Made by a program: the position numbers and the translations under genes
Shown here: in pieces, positions 1 through 5,945 of the stretch
How positions within the stretch are numbered: position 1 is the stretch's first letter
How the letters are laid out: each line of letters begins with the position of its first letter
DNA from: Halovenus sp.
Lineage (GTDB): Archaea > Halobacteriota > Halobacteria > Halobacteriales > Haloarculaceae
Assembly (NCBI GenBank): GCA_028274925.1
Contig: JAQCNR010000310.1
Coordinates: 1-7,272, forward strand
Direction of reading: 5' to 3'
Length of the DNA: 7,272 nucleotides
Notes under the pieces: model-generated
Databases searched by the model: none
Told to the model about the DNA's origin: nothing
What the model saw: the letters and a program-made list of their open reading frames with translations, nothing else

Positions 1-236
1 CGCTCCCGTTCGAGTTGGTCGCCAGCGATATGTACGATCCTGACAGAGTCGCTTTTCTGCACATCGTCGTTCACGTAATTGAATTCAATCTCCAGTTCAG
101 CGTTCGGTGCGGTATCCGAAACGCCCCCGCCAACGGCGAGCACGAACACCGAAATGACTGGCGCGAGGACGACGGTAACGGCAACCATCAGTACGACAGC
201 AATGACTGGCGCAACGCTACGGGAGCGAACTGCCAT
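1..236 (-). CDS. Archaeal type IV pilin-like protein, N-terminal part (runs off the window)
   Basis: The visible part is 78 residues from the ATG at 236; the 3' end lies beyond base 1. It begins MAVRSRSVAPVIAVVLMVAV and continues as a hydrophobic helix to about residue 36, then GGGVSDTAPNAELEIEF. This fits the archaeal pilin N-terminal domain (Pilin_N, formerly DUF1628): a short basic leader, an SPVI-like motif (here VAPVI, residues 8-12), one hydrophobic segment, then a beta-rich exported domain. Family knowledge says such precursors are cut by the prepilin peptidase PibD near the basic residues before the hydrophobic segment, and the helix packs into the pilus core. The usual Ser of SPVI is Ala here. 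There is no Shine-Dalgarno, but an AT-rich element lies about 25 bases upstream of the ATG, which supports this start. It follows tatC1 on the same strand after a 90-bp gap with its own promoter-like element, so separate transcription is likely. Whether it builds a pilus or is a pilin-like surface protein cannot be told from the fragment. Confidence 0.75.
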   Translation of the reverse strand, partial: MAVRSRSVAPVIAVVLMVAVTVVLAPVISVFVLAVGGGVSDTAPNAELEIEFNYVNDDVQKSDSVRIVHIAGDQLERE

Positions 237-256
237 GATTTACGCTTGTTTTTCAC

Positions 257-265
257 GAAAATATG
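257..265 (-). promoter_or_regulatory. TATA-like element for the pilin-like gene
   Basis: On the minus strand this reads CATATTTTC, centred about 25 bases upstream of the ATG at 236. It is the most AT-rich spot in the 90-bp gap (237-326) between tatC1 and the pilin-like gene. That spacing fits a leaderless haloarchaeal transcript, in which the TATA box lies roughly 25-30 bases before the start codon. No ribosome binding site is seen next to the ATG. The match is by eye, with no transcript data. I see no convincing terminator for tatC1 in the rest of the gap. Confidence 0.45.
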
Positions 266-326
266 CGTTGTCCCTCCAGTCTGTCCGTGGTTGGTGGACT
301 GCGGTGTTCACCCGTCAAATCCGGAG

Positions 327-1193
327 CTACCGCCCCGTCCACCTGAGCACCAGCAGTGTCGCCTCGAACAGCGCAATCATCGTGATCGCGACCAGCACCG
401 GGGCCATCCCCGTCGGGTCGGGGCTGAACAGGAAGGCAATCCCGCCGAAGGTTCCCCAAAAGAGGAGTCGGCGCTGGACCAGCCAGCGCCGAGTCACCAG
501 CCCCATCATAATTGCCAGCATAATAAAGAGTGGAATCTGGAAGACGACGGCGAACAGCCCCATCATCAGCAGGATCATGCTGAACGTCTCCTGCAGACCA
601 AAGGCGATGACCGCAACGTCTTGGGAGTAGTAGAGGAAATACGAGAAGATGACTGGGAGAATCAGGAAGTACGCGAATGCGAGCCCGATGAGTGCGAGGA
701 TGAGACTCGTCGGCACCGAGGCGAGGTAGTACCGCCGTTCCTTGGGGTACAGCCCCGGCCGCATGAACAGGTACGTCTGGTAGACAAACACCGGCAGCGC
801 GACGATAAATCCGGCGAGGGAGGCGACTTTCAGTCGCGTGAGAACGAGCCCAAGTGGGTGATAGACACGCGGACAGGCGGTCGCGTCTGCCCCGGCCGTG
901 ACACAGGCCTCGGGGTCGTTCCCGCCAACATCGAGAAAGGAGTACCACAGAAACTCGACGGCTCGGTCGGCGAACGGTCGCGAGGGGTTCGGGATGATGA
1001 ACATGATGGCACTGACCGCACCCATCACGAACAGCACCACGAGCAGGCGCTGGATCATCTCCCGGATGTGCTCGGTCAGCGGCATCTCTTCGTCGTCTGG
1101 CGCGCCGCTGAGTGCACCGCCTGAGGAGACGCCGCCGTCGCTAACCGGCTGGCTGCTGCCGGCCGTCTGCTCCCCAGAGGGCTCTTCCGACAT
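327..1193 (-). CDS. tatC1: Sec-independent (twin-arginine) translocase subunit TatC, single-unit type (TatCo/TatC1)
   Basis: TatC is the membrane receptor for twin-arginine signal peptides and, with TatA, forms the path for folded proteins. The product is 288 residues with six membrane segments (about 47-68, 117-140, 157-182, 203-228, 242-257, 262-283). The N-terminal motif LTEHIREMIQRL (39-50) matches the cytoplasmic start of the family. Known key positions of E. coli TatC are matched in register: F143 and E152 (F94 and E103, in FMRPGLYPKERR), D259 in FSPDP (D211), and E277 in ALFEATL (the LFE motif). Gln219 in FQIP sits where E. coli has Glu170. The chosen start gives a 36-residue Ser/Gly/acidic tail before the core; the reading frame runs open to 1388 but the extra residues are not TatC-like, and the TATA-like element fits 1193. 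M37 is a possible later start. The outer loop after the first helix (69-116) holds the protein's only cysteines, C97 and C107. It is divergent from tatC2, a typical haloarchaeal pairing. Confidence 0.96.
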   Translation of the reverse strand: MSEEPSGEQTAGSSQPVSDGGVSSGGALSGAPDDEEMPLTEHIREMIQRLLVVLFVMGAVSAIMFIIPNPSRPFADRAVEFLWYSFLDVGGNDPEACVTAGADATACPRVYHPLGLVLTRLKVASLAGFIVALPVFVYQTYLFMRPGLYPKERRYYLASVPTSLILALIGLAFAYFLILPVIFSYFLYYSQDVAVIAFGLQETFSMILLMMGLFAVVFQIPLFIMLAIMMGLVTRRWLVQRRLLFWGTFGGIAFLFSPDPTGMAPVLVAITMIALFEATLLVLRWTGR

Positions 1194-1216
1194 TGCTCGG
1201 GAATTGTGTAGCCGTT

Positions 1217-1224
1217 GTTGTAAG
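1217..1224 (-). promoter_or_regulatory. TATA-like element for tatC1
   Basis: The minus strand reads CTTACAAC, centred about 27 bases upstream of the tatC1 ATG at 1193. It is preceded by a purine-rich stretch (GAAGAAGG) where a BRE would lie. No Shine-Dalgarno is seen before the ATG, so a leaderless message is likely. The element is a weak match to a TATA box and is placed mainly by its distance from the start. Confidence 0.33.
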
Positions 1225-1260
1225 CCTTCTTCTCCTCGCTGGTGAGGCCGAGAGGAATAG

Positions 1261-1269
1261 ATTGATAAC
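1261..1269 (+). promoter_or_regulatory. TATA-like element for tatC2
   Basis: The plus strand reads ATTGATAAC, centred about 29 bases upstream of the tatC2 ATG at 1294. The spacing suits a leaderless haloarchaeal transcript, and no Shine-Dalgarno is present. With the tatC1 element about 44 bp away on the other strand, the 100-bp region 1194-1293 appears to be a compact back-to-back promoter serving both tatC genes. I saw no clear operator-like inverted repeat in it. Confidence 0.4.
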
Positions 1270-1293
1270 GACAAGTCAGTAAGTGCCGAATAG

Positions 1294-3525
1294 ATGTCTG
1301 GCGCGCTTGATGAAGATACGACCAAGACACTGGCGAGTGGCCGCCAGACAATTGCTGCGGTGTTGTCGGCGGCCCAGCAGAACCTCAAGCGCGCATTTCT
1401 CGTCTTTGCTGTCTTCTGGCTCGGTTCCTTCTACGCACTGCGACTGTTCGTCTGGGACCGACTCCGGACTGACCTGGTCTACAACCGGATGGATGACGAG
1501 GTTCGTGAGGCGACTGAAATCGTCACCACGAACCCGTTCGAGATAATCCTCTTACAGGCGAAAATTGGCGTTGCTGTCGGCATCCTCGCCACGGTTCCAG
1601 TGCTGTTGTACTACAGCCGAGACTCACTCAAACAGCGGGGCTACTGGCCTGACGAATACATTCCGCGCTGGAAGGTCTGGGGATTCGTCGTTGCCGTCAT
1701 TCTGCTCTTTCTCGCCGGCTCAGCGTACGCTTACTTTCTGTTTTTCCCGATTATGTTCAACTTCCTCGCCGCGAACGCCGTCCAATCTGGATTTACGCCG
1801 ACGTGGTCGATTGCGATGTGGACGGAGTTCATCTTCTTCCTCGCGCTCTCCTTTGGGATTGCTGCACAACTGCCGCTGGTGATGAGTTCGTTCGCCCGGA
1901 CGGGCATTATTCCGTACGAAACCTTCCGTGACAAGTGGCGCTACGCCGTCGTTGCAATCTTCGTCTTCGGGGCTGTGTTCTCCCCGCCGGACCCCTTTAC
2001 CCAGGTCATGTGGGGTGTGCCGCTGGTGCTGTTGTACTTCATCAGCCTCGGCATCGCGAAGGTTGCCGTGCTCTCGAAACAGGCTGGCGAACAGGTGTCG
2101 ACGCGAGCGCTTGCCCGTGACCGCCTCAACATTCTCGGCGGTGTCTTCCTGCTCGTGTTCGCAGGTGTGTACGCGTATCTGCTGGAGGGCGGGCTTGAAG
2201 CGACCAACAGCCTGCTGGCAGCAGTCAACTCTTCGGTTCGGTTCCCCACGGCCGGTGACCTCGGTGTGTTCGGCGCGCCACCGACCGCAACTGCCGTCGT
2301 TGCCGGCATTCTCGTCGGCCTCGTCGGTATCGGTGTTGCCCTGTTTTACTTCCGCATCGTCGCACTGGAGGAGTTGACGAGCGAAGAAGACCGTCAGGCA
2401 GCCCTCGCCGGTGAACTCGACGACGAAGCAGAGGAGGAAGACGAAGAGGAGACAACTCTTGACCCCGGCGACCCGGCAACAGTGAACATCGCCGGGGCGA
2501 GCGCGGGCGCACTCCGGCAACTCCCACTCGAGGAATTTGCCCGTCTCGAACACGAGCAGGTGCTGACATACGCCGAAGCGGCTGCTAACGACGACAACCC
2601 AGAGAAGGCTCGTGTCCTGATGGACCGCTTCGAGGAAGCGCAGGATCTCGACCTCGGCGAGGACGACGAAAACGTGGTCACGTCGACGACGACGGGAATG
2701 CTCGACGCGTTCACCGACGACGACACCGACGAGGACGACATCGGCGGTTACTACTACGACTTGGCGTTCATTCTGGACTCGCTGACCTCGAAAGCAGTCT
2801 GGATTGTCGCCGTCTTTATGACTGTTCTCGCCGGGAGCTTCACGTTCCTGTTCTACGGCGGTATCGACCGCGCACAGGGCGTGTTCTTCCGGAACATTCC
2901 GCCAGAACTGTTCGAGGAAGTCGAGATTGTCGTGCTCCACCCGGTCGAGGCGCTGATCTTCATGATCAAGTTCTCGACGCTGCTGGCCGCCGTTTCGATA
3001 CTGCCGGTCGTGCTGTATTTCGCCTGGCCGTCTATCGAAGACCGGTTCGGAACCAGCGGCGACCGCAACATCCTGCTGGTCTGGGGCGGCACGCTGTTTG
3101 TCGCATTGGTCGGCGGCAGCGTCCTCGGGTTCATCTACATCGCGCCGACGGTTATCTCGGTGCTTGCACTGGACGTTATTTCCTCGAATATGATCATCGC
3201 CTACCGAATCAACAGCTTCGGCTGGCTGGTCATCTACCTGACTGTCGGCATCGGATTCCTCACGATGATTCCGACGACGATGTTGCTGTTCCATCACGGC
3301 AATCTCGTCCCGTACTGGCGGATGCGCGAAAGCTGGCGCGGCGTCGTGCTGGCCTTCTTCGCCGCGGCTGGCTTCCTCTCACCGTCGGGCATCTTCACGA
3401 TGTTCATCGTCGCAATTCCGGCCTCGCTGGCCTACGGCTTCGGGCTGGGGCTGCTGTGGATATACGACAGCGTCGACAAACTCATCTCGACAACCCGACG
3501 CAGTGAAGGCGAGGCCGCCGACTAG
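1294..3525 (+). CDS. tatC2: Tandem TatC fusion, twin-arginine translocase subunit TatCt (TatC2)
   Basis: The 743-residue protein is about three times normal TatC length and is built of two TatC units. Unit 1 (about 30-260) has six membrane segments and the motifs NPFEIILLQAK, AYAYFLFFP and FSPPDPFTQ (230-237). Two extra helices follow (about 278-297 and 332-355), then a soluble acidic linker (about 356-495) with runs such as DDEAEEEDEEE and DDDTDEDD. Unit 2 (about 498-725) has six more segments and the matching motifs HPVEALIFMIK and LSPSG (695-699). This gives 14 membrane segments with both ends and the linker on the cytoplasmic side. Such fusions (TatCt) are known from haloarchaea, where they work beside the single TatCo in exporting folded proteins. 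Unit 1 keeps Asp233 (E. coli D211) but has Pro124 where E. coli has Glu103; unit 2 has Asp590 at the Glu103 position but Gly699 at the D211 position. Both lack the LYE/LFE glutamate. The start is the first ATG after the divergent promoter; the end overlaps the helicase stop. Confidence 0.95.
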   Translation: MSGALDEDTTKTLASGRQTIAAVLSAAQQNLKRAFLVFAVFWLGSFYALRLFVWDRLRTDLVYNRMDDEVREATEIVTTNPFEIILLQAKIGVAVGILATVPVLLYYSRDSLKQRGYWPDEYIPRWKVWGFVVAVILLFLAGSAYAYFLFFPIMFNFLAANAVQSGFTPTWSIAMWTEFIFFLALSFGIAAQLPLVMSSFARTGIIPYETFRDKWRYAVVAIFVFGAVFSPPDPFTQVMWGVPLVLLYFISLGIAKVAVLSKQAGEQVSTRALARDRLNILGGVFLLVFAGVYAYLLEGGLEATNSLLAAVNSSVRFPTAGDLGVFGAPPTATAVVAGILVGLVGIGVALFYFRIVALEELTSEEDRQAALAGELDDEAEEEDEEETTLDPGDPATVNIAGASAGALRQLPLEEFARLEHEQVLTYAEAAANDDNPEKARVLMDRFEEAQDLDLGEDDENVVTSTTTGMLDAFTDDDTDEDDIGGYYYDLAFILDSLTSKAVWIVAVFMTVLAGSFTFLFYGGIDRAQGVFFRNIPPELFEEVEIVVLHPVEALIFMIKFSTLLAAVSILPVVLYFAWPSIEDRFGTSGDRNILLVWGGTLFVALVGGSVLGFIYIAPTVISVLALDVISSNMIIAYRINSFGWLVIYLTVGIGFLTMIPTTMLLFHHGNLVPYWRMRESWRGVVLAFFAAAGFLSPSGIFTMFIVAIPASLAYGFGLGLLWIYDSVDKLISTTRRSEGEAAD
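3522..3525. other. CTAG carrying the overlapping stop codons of two convergent genes
   Basis: Read on the plus strand, bases 3523-3525 are the TAG of tatC2. Read on the minus strand, 3524-3522 are the TAG of the helicase. The two genes therefore overlap by four bases with no spacer. GGCC at 3513-3516 and 3525-3528 could pair across the site as a weak four-base stem, and a T4 run lies at 3542-3545 on the plus strand inside the helicase. Each transcript must end within the opposing gene, so some antisense 3' overlap is expected. Confidence 0.9.
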
Positions 3526-5900
3526 GCCCAGAAGGCGTCGATTTTACTGCCGAGAAACTCCGGTGTGAGTTTGAGAAATTCGTCCTGTTCGCCCGGTGAG
3601 AGATACTGGTGGACCGAGTGGCGAGCGCCGGTGACGTACCGCCGCCCGACCAGCGCACGGACACCCACCTCGTCGACACCGCGAATCACTCGCCCGAGCG
3701 TCTGGCGAGCACGCCGCACTGCTGGCACCGTCAGCGCGTACTCAAAGGCAACGTCGTCGCCGAAAGCGTCACCGTAGGCTCGCTGAACTGCCCGCACCCG
3801 TGGTGAGCCGATATTGACGAGCGGCACGCCGACTACCGCACAGGTGCTCAGTTTCTCGCCGTCGTAATCGACGCCTTCGGTGAGCGTTCCCCGCGTACTC
3901 GTCACCAGCACCTTCCCGCTCCCGTCGAAAAACCGCTGTTTCAGCGCCTCGGTATCTTCGTTCGAGGAACTCTCGTCGACGAGCACCGGCTTGTCGACAA
4001 CGTCGCGGAGGTAGGAGCCAGCCCACTCCGCCTCGCGGTAGTTTGGCATCGCAATCAGGGCGTTGCCCGGCGAGCGTGCGAGCGTTCGCAGGACGTGAGC
4101 GTACTCGTCGCGGGTCCGGTTCCACGTCTCTGGATTCGCGTTCTCGCTCGCGTCGCCGCGGTTGCGGGCGGTAAACGGCGTCGTGTCCACGAGTAGACTC
4201 GCGCGGTTCTCCTTCGGGAAGGGCAGGTCGTAGGTCCGCTCGACCACGGGGCGTTCGCCGCGCATCGCTTCCAGTCCAGAAACCTCGGTAAACACGTCCA
4301 GCGGTTCGAGTGTCGCGCTCATGAGCATCCCGCCGCCGAGGCCGTCGAAGATACGCTGGAGCGTGTCGCCGGGCATACACTCGAAACGGATGAGGCCGGC
4401 AGTGTACGCTGCTTCCCACGGTTCGCTGACCGTCCGCGGGTCCTTCGGTGAGTGTTCGAGTTCGATCTCTCGGAGGAAACTCGCGTGGTCTGTCTCCCAC
4501 CACTGGACGAGCACCGCGCCGACGGCGGTACAGACCGGCGTTCTGCTGAGGCCAGCGGCGTCAATCGCTTCCTCGACGGCCAGTCCAATCTTCGAGAGTG
4601 ACCGCCAGAGGTCGCCCGTGTAGCCCTGCTGTTCGGCCCACGCTGTTAGTTCGTCCTGCTCGACAGCCTCGGGGTCTCGCAGTGGGATTTCCATCGACTG
4701 CTCGGGAAGATTGTCGGGTGCGCCGGCCCGCCAGCCCTGCCCAACTTCTTCGTCGAGGTGGCGAGCAATCCGGTCGTCCAGCCACGCGAGCAGGTCGTCG
4801 TAGAAGTCGTGTGCGCGCTGGACCGCCTCCAGCGGGACATCGTGGCTCGCGAGTTCGTCGCGCAGTTCAGCTTCGCCGGCGCTCTCGCGGGCCCGTGTGA
4901 GCAGCGTGTGAAGGTCGTTGCGAGCACGCGTCAGCGTCGAACGGCCGAGGCGGTCGGAGAGCAGGTCCCGAACGCGCTCTTCGAGGCGGTGTGCCTCGTC
5001 GACAATCAGGAACGTGTCTTCGTCCAGAATCGACTCGATGAGCGGTCGGGAGTTCGGGTCGAACAGGTGGTTGTAGTTGCCGACGACGACATCGGCAGAT
5101 TCGAGCATGACGCTCATCGCCCGGTGGGGACAGATTCCGCGCTCGGTCGCTTGCGGGAGATACTCGTCGGCAGTCATCACGTTGTGCTCGCCGGCCGAGA
5201 AGTCCACCGGCGAACCCTTGTTGCGGGCGTACCAGTCGGCCTCGAACGGGCAGTACAGCGGTTCGTCGTCGCCCTCTGTCATCGAGTCGGGCGCGCTGGG
5301 TTGGCTTCGGAAATACGGGCTCTGGACGCCGGCCGTCCCGAGCGTGTCGCCGGCAATCTGCTGCTGGCCGGCTCCGTCCGGACGGGCGTTCTTGACGAGG
5401 TCACTGGCTCGCTGTGGGTCCCACCAGATATCCTCGGCCTGGACGCCAATCGCGGCGTCGGCTACGGGTAACTCGTCGGCATTGCCGTCGCTTTCGACCA
5501 GTCTGGCGGTGTTCTCCCGCAAGTCCTCACAGCGCTCGTGGGTACTCACGTCGTCTGGAAAGACTCCCTCGCGACCGTAAGGACAGAGGTCGCGTTTGCC
5601 CACGAGGGCAATTCCATCTAACGGCTCGTCAACGCCGGCGTTGAGTTCCCTGAGGTCTTCGATGAACTGTAGGCGTTGTTGTTTGACCGGTGTGACTACC
5701 ACCGCTCGCTCGAATACGCCGCGGTCGATGAGTGTCGCCGCCGCGGTGAGCGAGGCCATCGTCTTCCCGGTTCCGCAGGGCCCCTCCATCGCGAGATAGC
5801 CGCGGGACTCACCGACCTCGATTGCCGTCTCGATGGCGTCGCGCTGGTTCTCGTAGGGGCGGTCGAAGGCGAAAAACTCCGACCAACCGGCGTCAGTCAT
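3522..5900 (-). CDS. XPD/DinG-type superfamily 2 DNA helicase (Rad3-related), probable Fe-S enzyme
   Basis: The 792-residue product has the motif order of the XPD/Rad3/DinG group of ATP-dependent DNA helicases. Visible are a Q-motif-like start (YENQRDAI, 16-23), Walker A GPCGTGKT (40-47), Walker B VDEAH (300-304, the DEAH form), VVVGNYNHLFDP (271-282, close to the XPD NYHYLLDP motif), MSAT (527-530), TSTRGTLTEGVDY (667-679) and QTLGRVIR (733-740, motif VI with two Arg). Between Walker A and Walker B are four cysteines, C106, C124, C217 and C257, in settings like LCPYG, LYCPFE and GICPHR; they are the likely ligands of the 4Fe-4S domain that separates strands. Their wide spacing implies an insert of about 90 residues between the second and third. 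Members unwind DNA 5' to 3' in repair or recombination; the exact role here is not known. It lies 45 bp downstream of the aminotransferase on the same strand, with no promoter-like element seen between, so read-through is likely. The ATG at 5900 starts directly before the conserved N-terminus. Confidence 0.93.
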   Translation of the reverse strand: MTDAGWSEFFAFDRPYENQRDAIETAIEVGESRGYLAMEGPCGTGKTMASLTAAATLIDRGVFERAVVVTPVKQQRLQFIEDLRELNAGVDEPLDGIALVGKRDLCPYGREGVFPDDVSTHERCEDLRENTARLVESDGNADELPVADAAIGVQAEDIWWDPQRASDLVKNARPDGAGQQQIAGDTLGTAGVQSPYFRSQPSAPDSMTEGDDEPLYCPFEADWYARNKGSPVDFSAGEHNVMTADEYLPQATERGICPHRAMSVMLESADVVVGNYNHLFDPNSRPLIESILDEDTFLIVDEAHRLEERVRDLLSDRLGRSTLTRARNDLHTLLTRARESAGEAELRDELASHDVPLEAVQRAHDFYDDLLAWLDDRIARHLDEEVGQGWRAGAPDNLPEQSMEIPLRDPEAVEQDELTAWAEQQGYTGDLWRSLSKIGLAVEEAIDAAGLSRTPVCTAVGAVLVQWWETDHASFLREIELEHSPKDPRTVSEPWEAAYTAGLIRFECMPGDTLQRIFDGLGGGMLMSATLEPLDVFTEVSGLEAMRGERPVVERTYDLPFPKENRASLLVDTTPFTARNRGDASENANPETWNRTRDEYAHVLRTLARSPGNALIAMPNYREAEWAGSYLRDVVDKPVLVDESSSNEDTEALKQRFFDGSGKVLVTSTRGTLTEGVDYDGEKLSTCAVVGVPLVNIGSPRVRAVQRAYGDAFGDDVAFEYALTVPAVRRARQTLGRVIRGVDEVGVRALVGRRYVTGARHSVHQYLSPGEQDEFLKLTPEFLGSKIDAFWA

Positions 5901-5913
5901 TCGGTCGGTACTG

Positions 5914-5937
5914 TGTCCCGGTCGGGTTTGAACCCAC
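5914..5937 (-). other. tRNA T-arm plus acceptor-strand-like sequence (possible tRNA relic)
   Basis: In the 45-bp gap between aminotransferase and helicase the minus strand reads GTGGG TTCAAAC CCGAC (5937-5921), followed by CGGGACA (5920-5914). This has the layout of a tRNA T-arm: a five-base stem, a seven-base TTCAAAC loop with the invariant T54, T55, C56 and A58, and the invariant G53-C61 pair closing the loop. One of the five stem pairs (G51 with G63) does not pair. The seven bases after it could be an acceptor strand. I found no matching D-arm, anticodon arm or 5' acceptor strand upstream, where the aminotransferase 3' end lies. It is therefore not a working tRNA; it may be a relic, half of an old attachment site, or chance. 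Confidence 0.3.
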
Positions 5938-5945
5938 GGATTCGC

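Noticed and set aside
15..1124. 369-codon open frame on the plus strand opposite tatC1 and the pilin-like gene
   Set aside because: Low-complexity polar translation (many His, Gln, Arg, Asp) with no recognisable domain. It spans two real minus-strand genes and the promoter between them.
1194..1388. N-terminal extension of tatC1 up to an ATG at 1388
   Set aside because: The frame is open, but the 65 extra residues are not TatC-like, would overlap the start of tatC2, and would erase both promoter-like elements. The ATG at 1193 is better placed.
2710..2745. GAC-rich run that might be a microsatellite or repeat array
   Set aside because: It encodes the Asp-rich end of the TatC2 linker in frame; the repetition is explained by acidic codon choice.
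1720..3297. 525-codon open frame on the minus strand opposite tatC2
   Set aside because: It mirrors the tatC2 coding sequence. The translation is rich in Arg, Glu, Gln, Asp and His with no motif or hydrophobic pattern, as expected of an antisense shadow in GC-rich DNA, while the plus strand encodes clear TatC motifs.
4758..5471. 237-codon plus-strand open frame inside the helicase
   Set aside because: Shadow of the helicase: the minus frame carries Walker B and the Fe-S cysteines over the same bases, and the plus frame shows no motif.
5901..5945. A complete tRNA gene between aminotransferase and helicase
   Set aside because: Only T-arm and acceptor-like strands are seen. The gap is too short, and the bases upstream encode the aminotransferase C-terminus with no D-arm or anticodon arm.
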